A stretch of DNA of 64,000 nucleotides. It comes from Caballeronia sp. Its GTDB lineage: Bacteria > Pseudomonadota > Gammaproteobacteria > Burkholderiales > Burkholderiaceae. Below are positions 36,687-45,507 of the stretch, piece by piece. The stretch lies in the NCBI RefSeq assembly GCF_028292365.1, contig NZ_JAQGMM010000283.1, positions 1-64,000 of the forward strand, in the 5' to 3' direction. Positions within the stretch are counted from its first letter, which is position 1. Every line of letters starts with the position of its first letter. The translations under genes and the position numbers were made by a program. Below the pieces are notes generated by a model. That model made no database searches, had not been told where the DNA came from, and worked only from the letters and a program-made list of their open reading frames with translations.

Positions 36687-37190
36687 TTAGAACATTGTGT
36701 TGTCGTTAGCCGCGTGCTCGGGCACCGGTTGGATCACATCCCAATGTTCGGCAATCTTGCCGTGGTCCACGCGGAAGATATCCACTATGGCGCTGCCGCG
36801 ATCTTGCGGGTTGCTGGTCGAATGAACATGAAGAAACACGAGATCGCCATCGGCCGCGCTGCGCACGATCGTGGAGCGTGCCTCGGGGTTTGCTTTGAAG
36901 TGCTCGGTAAAGAAACTGATAAACGGCGCCGAGCCGCTTGGCACATGCGGATTGTGCTGAATGTAATTCGGCGCAAGCACGGTGCTGGCAATACTGAGAT
37001 CGTGTTGGTTGAATACCGTGTTGTAGAAGCGTACGACCAGTGCCCGATTGGTAGCTTCCTGGGCGAGATTTCGCGTGGTTGTCTGAGGCGGCATGACGCT
37101 ATCTTCCGCGCTGGCGGGATTGATTGCGACCATGGCAAGCAGCGCGGTAGCGGCGAGCGCACTGCAAAGAAAGGGTGTCTTGAGCGTCAT
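36687..37190 (-). CDS. Exported SnoaL-like/NTF2-fold protein
   Basis: This 167-aa protein has a Sec signal peptide (cleavage after 'NPASA', residue 28). The mature part is a SnoaL-like domain: 'RALVVRFYNTVFNQHDLSIA', 'VLAPNYIQHNPHVPSG' and 'IVDIFRVDHGKIAEHWDVIQ'. The 'YIQHNP' and 'IAEHWDV' motifs are typical of the predicted aldol-condensation SnoaL group (COG4922-like). It follows the LysR gene on the same strand with only 37 bases between this start and the LysR stop, but transcription of the LysR gene runs toward its own stop at 37228 and on into this gene, so co-transcription is possible. Substrate unknown. Confidence 0.8.
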   Translation of the reverse strand: MTLKTPFLCSALAATALLAMVAINPASAEDSVMPPQTTTRNLAQEATNRALVVRFYNTVFNQHDLSIASTVLAPNYIQHNPHVPSGSAPFISFFTEHFKANPEARSTIVRSAADGDLVFLHVHSTSNPQDRGSAIVDIFRVDHGKIAEHWDVIQPVPEHAANDNTMF

Positions 37191-37227
37191 ATGAAATCCG
37201 TTGAAGAGTAGATCGCAAGCTTAGAGG

Positions 37228-38115
37228 TTATCTCAGCGCAAGCGCCAGTTCCACGAACTGCTGAACGCGTGAGTTCACATCGCCGTGACGATGAGCGATA
37301 TAAAGCGTTGTCTTGGTATCGTCATCGTCGAGCTCCCTGAACACGACACCCGGTATGGCGATGGCCTTCAGCGTGGCCGGTACCAGCGCGATCCCCAGGC
37401 CGGTCGCGGTCAGTCCGATCAGCGTGGACGCCTGCTGCGCTTCCTGGACTACATAAGGCTCGAAGCCGCGCTTCGCGCATAACGCCACCGTTTGCTCGTG
37501 TACCGCTACGCCCGCCTGCCGAGGATATGCAATAAACGGTTCATCACGCAGGTCTGCGATCTTGATGGACGCGGCTTTGGCGAGCGGATGACCCGCATGC
37601 ATCGCGAGCAGCAGCGGCTCTTCGAGCAACGGTGTGAATACGAGATTTGACGGCGGCGTGGAGAGCGGCAAGCGCAGCAGTCCGACATCGAGTTCGCGGG
37701 CATCGAGCTGTTCAATCTGCTGTGACGACGACAACTCATGCAGGCCAATCTGCACGTTGGGCCGCTGCGTACGGTACGCGTGGATCAAGCGCGGAAAAAG
37801 CGGCGATAACGATGACGCATTCGTAAAACCTAGCCGCAAACGCCCGACTTGTCCGCTAACCGTCTGCCAGACATTTTCCTTAGCGAGGTCGATGCGCGCG
37901 AGGATGTGCTTCGCATCGTTCATTAGGGAAAACCCGGCCTCAGTCAATGCCACCGAGCGGCTCGTCCGATGAAAGAGGCGCGCGCCTAGTTCGGTTTCGA
38001 GCGCCTGGATCGCGAGGCTCAAGGGCGCTTGCGTAATACCAAGCCGCTCTGCGCTACGCCGGAAATGCAGCTCCTCGGCGAGCACGACGAAATACTCCAG
38101 ATGCCTGACGTGCAT
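37228..38115 (-). CDS. LysR-type regulator of the putative catabolic operon
   Basis: This 295-aa regulator begins 'MHVRHLEYFVVLAEELHFRR', the standard N-terminus of CatR/CbnR-type LysR proteins, and has 'LFHRTSRSVALTEAG' at the end of the winged helix. The effector domain follows ('GRLRLGFTNASSLSPLFPRL'). The start at 38115 has GAGG six bases upstream; the track's 38394 is an extension. It is divergent from the aldolase gene, with a perfect palindrome between them, so it very likely controls that operon in response to its substrate or an intermediate. Confidence 0.92.
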   Translation of the reverse strand: MHVRHLEYFVVLAEELHFRRSAERLGITQAPLSLAIQALETELGARLFHRTSRSVALTEAGFSLMNDAKHILARIDLAKENVWQTVSGQVGRLRLGFTNASSLSPLFPRLIHAYRTQRPNVQIGLHELSSSQQIEQLDARELDVGLLRLPLSTPPSNLVFTPLLEEPLLLAMHAGHPLAKAASIKIADLRDEPFIAYPRQAGVAVHEQTVALCAKRGFEPYVVQEAQQASTLIGLTATGLGIALVPATLKAIAIPGVVFRELDDDDTKTTLYIAHRHGDVNSRVQQFVELALALR

Positions 38116-38156
38116 TGATTGCCTCTGTGAATCAATAAGATTTTCTGGAGAATAAA

Positions 38157-38172
38157 TCAGAATGGATTCTGA
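38157..38172. promoter_or_regulatory. Perfect palindrome in the LysR/aldolase divergent region
   Basis: TCAGAAT and ATTCTGA flank two bases (7-2-7). It is centred in the 98-bp gap between the LysR and aldolase start codons, a likely binding site for the regulator. Confidence 0.5.
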
Positions 38173-38213
38173 GGCGATACTTGTTCCGAAGCCAAATAAC
38201 AGACGGAGACAAC

Positions 38214-38996
38214 ATGAACGGTATCGAACTGACTGAGCGCTTGCGGGCGGGTCTTCCCGTCTACGCGCTCGGTATCCGCGCGTCGCGAACCACGGACGTG
38301 GTGCGCTGGGCGAAAGCGACCGGCTACGACACCATATGGATCGACATGGAACACAGCACGCTGCCCGTGGATACGGTTGCGCAGTTGTGCTCATGCGCGG
38401 TCGATCTCGGCTTGACGCCTTGGGTCCGGGTCCCTGAGCGTGACTACGGCACCATCAATCGCGTTCTCGACGGTGGGGCGTTGGGTATCATCGTCGCGCG
38501 TGTGGAGACGGCAGCGCAAGCGAGAGACGTAGTCATGGCAACCCGTTTCCCGCCGCTTGGCCAGCGCTCGCAACTCGCGACGCTACCCTATGTGAATTTC
38601 GAAAAGATTCACGCCCGCGAACTCAATCAAACGCTTAATGATGCCACCGCGATCAAGGTGCTGATCGAGAGCCGCGCGGGTGTGGAAGCGGCCGATGCAA
38701 TTGCGGCCGTCGACGGCGTGGACATACTGGCAGTCGGCTGCAACGACTTGAGCGCCGATCTGGGACATGCCGGCGAGTCGACGCATCCCGAGGTCGTGGA
38801 AGCGTGCCGGCGCGTGATTGCCGCCGCCCGGCGTTGCGGCAAGGTCGCGATTGTTGGAGGCATGCCGGATAGCGAAGCATTGACGAGCCTCAGGAAAGAA
38901 GGGGCCGCGCCTTTCATTTTCGCGGGCATCGACACGGACCTGTTCCTGAATGCGCTACGGCAGCGAATAGAGAGTAGCCGCGCGGCATTTCTCTAA
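38214..38996 (+). CDS. HpcH/HpaI family class II aldolase
   Basis: This 260-aa cytoplasmic enzyme should cleave (or form) a carbon-carbon bond next to a pyruvate or oxaloacetate unit, using a divalent metal. The TIM-barrel motifs are present: 'TIWIDMEHSTLPVDTV', 'PWVRVPERDYGTINRVLDGG', metal-binding Glu/Asp region 'VLIESRAGVEAADAI' and 'ILAVGCNDLSADLG'. The start at 38214 has GGAG upstream. First gene of the operon. In degradation pathways such enzymes act on 4-hydroxy-2-oxo acids from ring cleavage, and with the amidohydrolase next to it a PDC/oxalomesaconate-like route is plausible but unproven. Confidence 0.9.
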   Translation: MNGIELTERLRAGLPVYALGIRASRTTDVVRWAKATGYDTIWIDMEHSTLPVDTVAQLCSCAVDLGLTPWVRVPERDYGTINRVLDGGALGIIVARVETAAQARDVVMATRFPPLGQRSQLATLPYVNFEKIHARELNQTLNDATAIKVLIESRAGVEAADAIAAVDGVDILAVGCNDLSADLGHAGESTHPEVVEACRRVIAAARRCGKVAIVGGMPDSEALTSLRKEGAAPFIFAGIDTDLFLNALRQRIESSRAAFL

Positions 38997-39048
38997 GCTG
39001 GCCAAGCCCTCCAAGTCCAACTAACCTGATCATTCACGACCTACTTTC

Positions 39049-39927
39049 ATGGCCGAAATTCCGCTGATATCCACTTCGATGCGTGCGTTCGACACGCTGT
39101 CACGCCCCGCCTTTGCGATGCCCGCTCATGCTTGCGACGCGCACATGCACGCGTTCGGTCCAGAGGCGCTTTATCCCCACGTGGAGCACCCGCATTACAC
39201 CCTGCCGGACGGCAAGCTCGACGCTTACTTGCAACTGATGAACGTGCTTCAACTCGAACGTTTCGTGATCGTGCAACCGAGTTTCTACGGCACCGATAAC
39301 CGCTGCCTGATCGACACCTTGAATGCTGCAGGCCCGATTGCGCGAGGTGTGGTTATGATCGAAGAGGGTACCGACGCAGCCACGCTTGATCACTATCATC
39401 GGGCAGGGGTTCGTGCCGTCCGGCTCGACCTGTTCGCGCGCTCGGCGTTGCCTACCGAAGAGATTCAGCAGTACATCACCCGTATGTCAACGCTGTGCAC
39501 GAGCCTCGGCTGGCATGTGCAGTTCTACGCGCCGGGCTGGGTCGTGCGCAACCTCATTCCCTTCCTGGCGGATGTGCAATCGGATTTCGTGATCGATCAC
39601 ATGGGGTACATGCTTGAAGAGGACGGCCTCACGCCAGCGGATTTCGAGCGCCTGCTGAATCTGCTCAAGGACGGCAACTGCTGGCTCAAGCTCAGCGCGC
39701 CATATCGGATCGCCAGGCATCGTGGGTACGACGCTGTTGCGCCAATGGCGCAGAAGATAATCGAGGCGGCTCCGCACAAGGTGATCTGGGGTTCCGACTG
39801 GCCGCACATTCCCGATTCCACTCGCGATACCGGGGAGCTGCTCAATCTGCTTGGCGCGTGGACGGAAGATCCGAAGGTTCGGCAGAGGATTCTCTCCGAC
39901 AACCCTGCACGACTGTTCGATTACTGA
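39049..39927 (+). CDS. Amidohydrolase, 2-pyrone-4,6-dicarboxylate hydrolase (LigI)-like
   Basis: This 292-aa protein belongs to amidohydrolase_2. Metal and catalytic motifs are visible: 'ACDAHMHAFGPEALYPHVEH' (HxH), 'SDFVIDHMGYMLEEDG' (His), and 'KVIWGSDWPHIPDSTRDTG' (catalytic Asp). LigI and relatives hydrolyse a lactone such as 2-pyrone-4,6-dicarboxylate or related dicarboxylate lactones. The adjacent aldolase could then cleave the opened product. No clear ribosome binding site is seen, and 52 bases separate it from the aldolase. The exact substrate cannot be inferred. Confidence 0.88.
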   Translation: MAEIPLISTSMRAFDTLSRPAFAMPAHACDAHMHAFGPEALYPHVEHPHYTLPDGKLDAYLQLMNVLQLERFVIVQPSFYGTDNRCLIDTLNAAGPIARGVVMIEEGTDAATLDHYHRAGVRAVRLDLFARSALPTEEIQQYITRMSTLCTSLGWHVQFYAPGWVVRNLIPFLADVQSDFVIDHMGYMLEEDGLTPADFERLLNLLKDGNCWLKLSAPYRIARHRGYDAVAPMAQKIIEAAPHKVIWGSDWPHIPDSTRDTGELLNLLGAWTEDPKVRQRILSDNPARLFDY

Positions 39928-39951
39928 CTTGCATCACGGAGCCTTCAGGCG

Positions 39952-41103
39952 ATGACTTATCAACCGCATCCCGCCTTTGCCGCGCTGTTCCGTGCGTTTA
40001 CATCGGACCCGGCCAGCATCGGCAACCAGTTGACGCAACAGATGACGCAGTGCGAGGCGGATGCGCCGTTGCTGGTATCGACCGGCTCGGATATCGTGCT
40101 GTTTCCAGGCGGCGGGCGGCCCGCGTCTATCGAGAGCTTTCGCAAATCGACGCGCGGCTTCATTGAACTGACCGCCGTGTCGCATTTGCCACTCGCCGTT
40201 GCCTACCTCGCACGGATGCGGGAGCTGGCGCCGCATGACAACGCCTGGCAGCACGCGGCCGCGAAGTTGATGCTTCATGCACGCAACACCCGTGAGGCGA
40301 ATTCGGCGGCGCTATGGCGCGACGAGATCGCCGTGCAAAGTCTGGCGGGCTTCGATCTCAAGCTCGCAAACCTGGTCGACTATACGTGCGCCATCACCAT
40401 CGATTTACTTGAGCGCGTAGCGGACGAACCGGCGTTGATGAGCTTCGATTCCTTGCGCGATCACTATTTTGCACCGCTCGATTCCGGCGCGGTCCCAGTG
40501 CCCATGAACGACGTAATGTTCGCGACCTTCGGTCTCGCGTTCCTCGATATTGTGTATCGGATCGGCAACTGGCTGCGTGCACAGGAGCTCGATTGGGCCC
40601 ACCTGATGGTGCTGGTCAGCGGCAGGTCGGGCCGGCCGACGGCGGGTGCGACCTGGGCGACCAACAACATGTGTCATCTGATCTGGCGTGTCTCCGGTGG
40701 AGCGTTGCCGCCGGAACGCGTGTTCGTTGCCCCGTTTGCGCCATCGTTCTCCGTGGCTGAGTTACCCGACGCTGCGGGTCTGGTTGCGCTCGAAAACACG
40801 TATCGGATGCTATGGCAGAACACTCGCGCAAGCATAGATGTCGCGCGTGAATTGTTTCCGGATCATCCGGGATATCGCTTTGAACCGGCAGCCGCCGAGT
40901 GCATGCCGCCGATCACGTCGGTGAATGACCGGGATGCCACTACCGCGCGCCTCAGACGCATCATGGAAGACCCGTCGCAACTGTTGTCGAACTGCGTGGC
41001 CGACTACATTGTCGATCAGTTGCAGGCCAACGGAAACCATCCGGAGCGCGTCGAGATTCCAGGCTTCACGAATGTGACGTATCCCGGGTCGTCGGCGAGG
41101 TAA
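39952..41103 (+). CDS. Conserved protein of unknown function in the catabolic operon
   Basis: This 383-aa protein starts 24 bases after the amidohydrolase. No signal peptide or membrane segment. 'MTQCEADAPLLVSTGSDIVL', 'FRKSTRGFIELTAVSHLPLA', 'RDEIAVQSLAGFDLKLANLVDY'-type and 'WATNNMCHLIWRVSGG' segments suggest a globular alpha/beta protein with conserved polar residues. I vaguely connect the first part with DUF5624, but this is uncertain. Its fixed place between hydrolase and transporter suggests an enzymatic step or a sensing role. A strong terminator follows 30 bases downstream. Confidence 0.6.
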   Translation: MTYQPHPAFAALFRAFTSDPASIGNQLTQQMTQCEADAPLLVSTGSDIVLFPGGGRPASIESFRKSTRGFIELTAVSHLPLAVAYLARMRELAPHDNAWQHAAAKLMLHARNTREANSAALWRDEIAVQSLAGFDLKLANLVDYTCAITIDLLERVADEPALMSFDSLRDHYFAPLDSGAVPVPMNDVMFATFGLAFLDIVYRIGNWLRAQELDWAHLMVLVSGRSGRPTAGATWATNNMCHLIWRVSGGALPPERVFVAPFAPSFSVAELPDAAGLVALENTYRMLWQNTRASIDVARELFPDHPGYRFEPAAAECMPPITSVNDRDATTARLRRIMEDPSQLLSNCVADYIVDQLQANGNHPERVEIPGFTNVTYPGSSAR

Positions 41104-41133
41104 TCTTGCCGCAGGAACCGTAGGTAACAAGAC

Positions 41134-41165
41134 ATCGATATCGCAGGGCGGTGATATCGATTTTT
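41134..41165 (+). terminator. Rho-independent terminator within the operon
   Basis: ATCGATATC and GATATCGAT form a perfect 9-bp stem with a 10-base loop, followed directly by TTTTTA. It ends the three-gene segment before the transporter, which must then be reached by read-through or its own promoter. Confidence 0.75.
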
Positions 41166-41196
41166 ATAGAAAGCCCGTATATGGAGACGTCAGATC

Positions 41197-42516
41197 ATGA
41201 ATATTGAAGTTGCATCCTCCGGAGGCCGGGCTGTCCGCTCGGTCGTCAGCATCACGCTCGTCTGCTTCGCGGTCTCCATGATCGATGGATTCGATACGCT
41301 GATGCTGTCGTTCGTTGCACCGCTGCTGGCGAAATCCTTGCAGATCGATCATGCGTCGCTCGGGCGCGTATTCGGTGCGGGTTTTGTCGGCACGGTGCTG
41401 GGCTCGCTAACCATCGGCCCGCTTGCCGATCGTTTCGGCCGCAGGAAAATGCTCGTGCTCGCATTGGTCGTGACCGGAGGCTTCACGCTGGCCTGCGCGT
41501 TCGCCAGTTCGGCTGGCACGCTCGCTGCATTGCGGTTCCTCGGTGGCCTCGGCATGGGCGGCGCCATTCCGCCTATCGCCGCAATCACGGCCGAAAGCGC
41601 CTCGTCAGAACGCCGCTCGTCGCTGGTCATCCTGATGTTCATCGGCTTCCCGCTCGGTGCCGTCGTAGGCGGCGCGATCACGGCTGCATTGATGATGAAA
41701 TTCGGCTGGCCGTTCGTGTTCCTGATGGGCGGATCGTGCGCGCTGGCGGCAATCATCCCGGTGCTGCTGATCATTCCGGCAGCAACGCCAGCCGAGGCAA
41801 CAAGCAAACCGGCTCCGCAGGCAAGCGACGGCATGGGCAGCGATCTCCTGGCCCGGTTCGTGGGCAACCTGTTCGCTGAAGGACGTCTCGCCGCAACATT
41901 CGCGCTTTGGTTCGGGGTGCTTGCCAGCATGATCCTGTCGGGCTTCCTGGTCAGCTTCATGCCGACCATCCTCAACCTGAACGGTGTGGCCCCCGACCGG
42001 GCCGCGTTGGGCGCGGTCGTGCTCAACGTGGGTGCAATCGTCGGAGCGTTGCTGATCTCGCTGATCGTGAGACGAGGCGCTCCGTTCGTCGCGGTGGCCG
42101 TGGCGTTTGTAGCGGGCTCCGTGATGGTCTTCACGCTCGGCCGGGTGATCGGCGCGGGCAACGCAGCGTTCGGCTTGCTGTTCGTGGTGGGCGCATGCAT
42201 TGTTGGCGGCCAGCTGACCTTTCCGGCGATTGCAAGCTGCCTCTTCCCCACCGGTGTACGCGCGGCGGGTGTGGGCTGGACGCTGGCCATCGGACGCACC
42301 GGGTCGATCATAGGGCCCGTGGTCGGCGGCATTCTGCTCGCGCAGAACTGGTCCCTCGGTCATCTATTCCTGGCGGCTGGGCTGCTCGCGTTGTTCGCGG
42401 CGCTTGGCATTACGCTGGCAAATCTATGGCGCCCACGCGACGATGGCACGCTGCGCCACAAGCCGTTTTCAAAATTCATGATGACGGGGCAGGAGATCAG
42501 CGATGGCAAACACTGA
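41197..42516 (+). CDS. Aromatic acid:H+ symporter family MFS transporter
   Basis: This 439-aa inner-membrane protein has 12 predicted helices, the TM1 'SMIDGFDTLMLSFVAP' DGFD signature and the A-motif 'GPLADRFGRRKMLVL' of AAHS transporters (PcaK/BenK type). A cytoplasmic loop between TM6 and TM7 is somewhat Ala/Pro-rich. GGAG lies upstream of the ATG. It is the fourth gene of the cluster and the natural importer of the substrate degraded by the aldolase and hydrolase. The start of the next gene overlaps its last codons by 14 bases. Confidence 0.92.
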   Translation: MNIEVASSGGRAVRSVVSITLVCFAVSMIDGFDTLMLSFVAPLLAKSLQIDHASLGRVFGAGFVGTVLGSLTIGPLADRFGRRKMLVLALVVTGGFTLACAFASSAGTLAALRFLGGLGMGGAIPPIAAITAESASSERRSSLVILMFIGFPLGAVVGGAITAALMMKFGWPFVFLMGGSCALAAIIPVLLIIPAATPAEATSKPAPQASDGMGSDLLARFVGNLFAEGRLAATFALWFGVLASMILSGFLVSFMPTILNLNGVAPDRAALGAVVLNVGAIVGALLISLIVRRGAPFVAVAVAFVAGSVMVFTLGRVIGAGNAAFGLLFVVGACIVGGQLTFPAIASCLFPTGVRAAGVGWTLAIGRTGSIIGPVVGGILLAQNWSLGHLFLAAGLLALFAALGITLANLWRPRDDGTLRHKPFSKFMMTGQEISDGKH

Positions 42517-43621
42517 GGCGCTCAAGTCGCTCCTTACGCCGGTGCAAAGGCTGGCGACCAGCGGTGCGCGCGCAGTCGAAGTATTCAACATCGACCAGCG
42601 GCTCTTCGTGGTCGTCCCTCAACTGGCGCGTGACATCCCCGGGCAGGCGCCCGGAATGAGCGCGGGCGACAGCAACGTTGATACGTTGATCTATACCTGG
42701 CAAGCGGGGCGGCTCGTCGAGCACGACACACTTTCTGTACCAGGCGGCGAGGACGCGGAGTACTTCGAGATTGGTGACCGGCGCTTTCTCGCGACCGTAG
42801 GCGTGCGCTCCGGCAGCGGCCCTTATACGCTTGATACTGAGGCGATCCTGTACGAGCGCGACGACAATCAGTGGACACCGTTTCAGCGCCTCCCTACGTT
42901 CGCCGGCAAACAGTGGCGCTTTTTCTCTATCGGCGGCCGGCATTTCCTCGCGCTGGCTCAGGGTGTCACGGTCGAAGGGGTGACGCCAAATAATCCGCGT
43001 GAATCCTGCATTTTCGAATGGGATGGAAAACAATTCGGATTGCTACAAAAACTCGATGGATACTGGGGATACAACTGGGCGTTTATCACGTTCGGCGGCC
43101 AGCACTATCTGGCCTATGCGGATCATGTCAGCGGTTCTTTGATTTATCGCTGGCAGGGGGCGGGTTTTGAGATTGTTCAACGCTTCGACGAGCCCGGCGG
43201 GCGCGCATTCAGTTTCTTCATTGAACAGGATACGTTGTGGATGGTGCACGCGAACCTGATGGGCGAGACGCGCTTGTTCCAGTTCGATGGAGCACGGATC
43301 CAGTTCGATCCGGTCCAGTCGTTGGGCGCGGCAGGAGGACGCGAGCTGCGCCTTGTCGACGGCGCGCACGGCCTCTATCTCGTGCGTGTGTGTTTCATTA
43401 CCGGCACGCCTCACGCGCCGCAGACGCAGCAGCAATCACAAATATTCCTGTGGAGACAGGGACAGGGCCGCTTCGAACTAGTCGATGAGTTCCCCACTTC
43501 GGGTGGCACGGATGCCGCTGCCTTCATGGCGGACGGCCAGCGCTATCTTCTCGTCAGTAACGCGCTGGCAGAGGACGTGCGTTTTCGTGTAGATAGCGTG
43601 CTCTATCGATTCGACGGCTGA
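42503..43621 (+). CDS. Predicted EAR/EPTP-repeat beta-propeller protein
   Basis: This 372-aa protein has no signal peptide. It consists of about seven repeats of 45-50 residues that follow the pattern of EAR (epilepsy-associated/EPTP) repeats: 'RAVEVFNIDQRLFVVVPQLA', 'DAEYFEIGDRRFLATVGVRS', 'WRFFSIGGRHFLALAQGVTV', 'WAFITFGGQHYLAYADHVSG', 'RAFSFFIEQDTLWMVHANLM' and 'DAAAFMADGQRYLLVSNALA', each followed by a YxW/F strand. A seven-bladed propeller is the expected fold. EAR repeats are known mainly from animal proteins such as LGI1 and are less common in bacteria. It overlaps the transporter gene by 14 bases, so translation is coupled. Role in the pathway unknown. Confidence 0.72.
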   Translation: MANTEALKSLLTPVQRLATSGARAVEVFNIDQRLFVVVPQLARDIPGQAPGMSAGDSNVDTLIYTWQAGRLVEHDTLSVPGGEDAEYFEIGDRRFLATVGVRSGSGPYTLDTEAILYERDDNQWTPFQRLPTFAGKQWRFFSIGGRHFLALAQGVTVEGVTPNNPRESCIFEWDGKQFGLLQKLDGYWGYNWAFITFGGQHYLAYADHVSGSLIYRWQGAGFEIVQRFDEPGGRAFSFFIEQDTLWMVHANLMGETRLFQFDGARIQFDPVQSLGAAGGRELRLVDGAHGLYLVRVCFITGTPHAPQTQQQSQIFLWRQGQGRFELVDEFPTSGGTDAAAFMADGQRYLLVSNALAEDVRFRVDSVLYRFDG

Positions 43622-43822
43622 ACGCATAGCCGGCGCGCAACGCTGTCGGCCAACCCTGTGACCACACGCTGTTTGCACTAAGCGAAGTCAATGACCTCGG
43701 GTCAAGAGCTCCCGTATGGAGGGGCGGGGTGTTGCTTTGCCTAAAAAAAAGAACCCTAAAAGTCGATGTGGCCGGAATGAGTCTGGGCGCACACGCTTTG
43801 AACCGAAAATCAGGAGACAACC

Positions 43823-44792
43823 TTGAAAAAATATCCGCAAAAAGCGCTTGGATGGACCCTTGCCGCGACCCTGCCGCTGATCGTCGCTAGTTGTGGCGGC
43901 AGTGACAGCAGTACGGTTAGTGATCCGAATCTGGTTCAGACTGCTCAGGGTCAGGCAAAGGGCGTCGCCGTCAACGGTGTGCACGCGTATCTCGGCTTAC
44001 CGTATGCGGCGCCGCCTGTTGGTGCACTCCGCTGGAAGGCGCCTGTTGCAGCGGCCGCCTATTCGGGCGTCCGCGACGCGTCGCATGCCGGCTCGGAATG
44101 CGTGCAGGGCTCGCCAGCGGCTACCGCGGGTAGCGAGGACTGCCTGTACATGAACATCTATGTGCCCGGACCCACGACGGTAACGACCCCTTTGCCTGTG
44201 CTGTTCTGGATACACGGCGGCGGGTTTATCAACGGGTCCGGGATTGGCACCGACGGTTCGGCGTTGGCGGTCAAGGCAAACGCAATTGTAGTGACGTTCA
44301 ACTACCGTCTTAATGCGCTGGGTTTCCTCGCGCATCCGGCGCTTGCCGCGGAGGACCCGAACGGGGCTGCGGGCAACTATGGAATCATGGACCAGGCCGC
44401 TGCGCTGACGTGGGTGCAGAAGAATATTGCGGCATTCGGCGGCGATCCGAAGAACGTCACTATCTTCGGCGATTCAGCCGGCGGACATTCTGTCTATGTT
44501 CAACTCGCATCGCCGGGATCGGCTGGACTGTTTGCGAAAGCTGTCGCAGCAGTTGATTCCGACGCCCACCGCCAATCAGGCAACGCTGTCGGATGCGATG
44601 ACGGCGGCGCTGTCGTCGTTTGCTCACTCAGGCAATCCGAATACCGGGAGCACCGTTGCGAACTGGCCGGCGTATACCTCTGCAACGCGTCGGGTTCTCG
44701 ATTTTGGTTATCCTGTTTCGAACACATATGACGCGTATACCGCCCACAATTGCAGTTACTGGTTTGGGCAACCGCCATCGCAACATTTGTGA
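43823..44792 (+). pseudogene. Carboxylesterase (type B) with large internal deletion
   Basis: The N-terminal part from a TTG at 43823 (AGGAG upstream) is a secreted type B esterase: lipobox 'LPLIVASC', 'YLGLPYAAPPVGALRWKAP', oxyanion 'LFWIHGGGFINGSG', and nucleophile elbow 'VTIFGDSAGGHSV'. At about 44545, after 'SAGLFAKAV', homology jumps to the C-terminus of the family in another frame: 'QATLSDAMTAALSSFAHSGN', 'YTAHNCSYWFG'. About 200 or more residues, including the catalytic Glu and His regions, are missing. The coding sequence is therefore an inactive remnant of a ~520-aa enzyme. Confidence 0.85.
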
Positions 44793-45000
44793 TGTGGTGG
44801 CGGGTACCAGGAGGGTGTCAGGATCCGCGAGCATCTGACTCGCGCGTGATCCTGCCGGGACAACCAGTTACCGCTCGGATGCGACCATGCTATCTGCCGG
44901 TGTCCATGCTGCCTGCGAGGATATTGTTGATGACAAGCACGACGCAGACCGGAATCTTCCGGCCGAGACCCGCCCCAACGAACATCATAAGTCCATCCCG

Positions 45001-45507
45001 ATGCCCATCCTGATCCGTGCAGAAACACCCGCCGACAACGCCGTCATCGAGCAACTGACTGCGGCCGCATTCCAGAACGCCCCCCATACGAACCATACCG
45101 AGCAGTTCATCGTTCACGCGTTGCGGCGTGCCGGACAACTATCCGTTTCCCTTGTAGGTCAGGACGGCAATCAGATAGTCGGTCATGTCGCGATCTCGCC
45201 GGTCTCCCTCACTTGCGGCATGACCGGGTGGTACGGCCTTGGCCCGATTTCGGTGTCGCCGGAGCGGCAAGGGCAGGGAATTGGAACTCAGCTTATGCAA
45301 TCAGCGTTGGCGGAACTGCGATGCCTTGGGGGCGCCGGCTGCGTCGTCCTTGGCGATCCCGCGTATTACGAGCGCTTCGGATTTTCCGCCCAGCCTGGAC
45401 TGGTGCTACCGGGCGTGCCAGCCGAGTACTTCCAGGCAATTCTGTTCAGCGGCAATTGGCCCGTCGGTAACGTGAGTTATCACGACGCGTTCGACGCCGC
45501 GGAGTGA
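45001..45507 (+). CDS. GNAT family N-acetyltransferase (YhbS-like)
   Basis: This 168-aa cytoplasmic enzyme should transfer an acetyl group from acetyl-CoA to an amine. 'LGPISVSPERQGQGIGTQLM' is the acetyl-CoA binding motif (Q/RxxGxG/A). 'GCVVLGDPAYYERFGFSAQP' is the conserved C-terminal block of the YhbS subfamily. The start at 45001 begins at the family boundary; the track's 44887 start adds 38 unrelated residues. No strong ribosome binding site. The substrate is unknown. Confidence 0.88.
   Translation: MPILIRAETPADNAVIEQLTAAAFQNAPHTNHTEQFIVHALRRAGQLSVSLVGQDGNQIVGHVAISPVSLTCGMTGWYGLGPISVSPERQGQGIGTQLMQSALAELRCLGGAGCVVLGDPAYYERFGFSAQPGLVLPGVPAEYFQAILFSGNWPVGNVSYHDAFDAAE

Noticed and set aside
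41349-42332. 327-codon minus-strand ORF
   Set aside because: Antisense shadow of the AAHS transporter; Pro/Thr/Ala-rich low-complexity translation.
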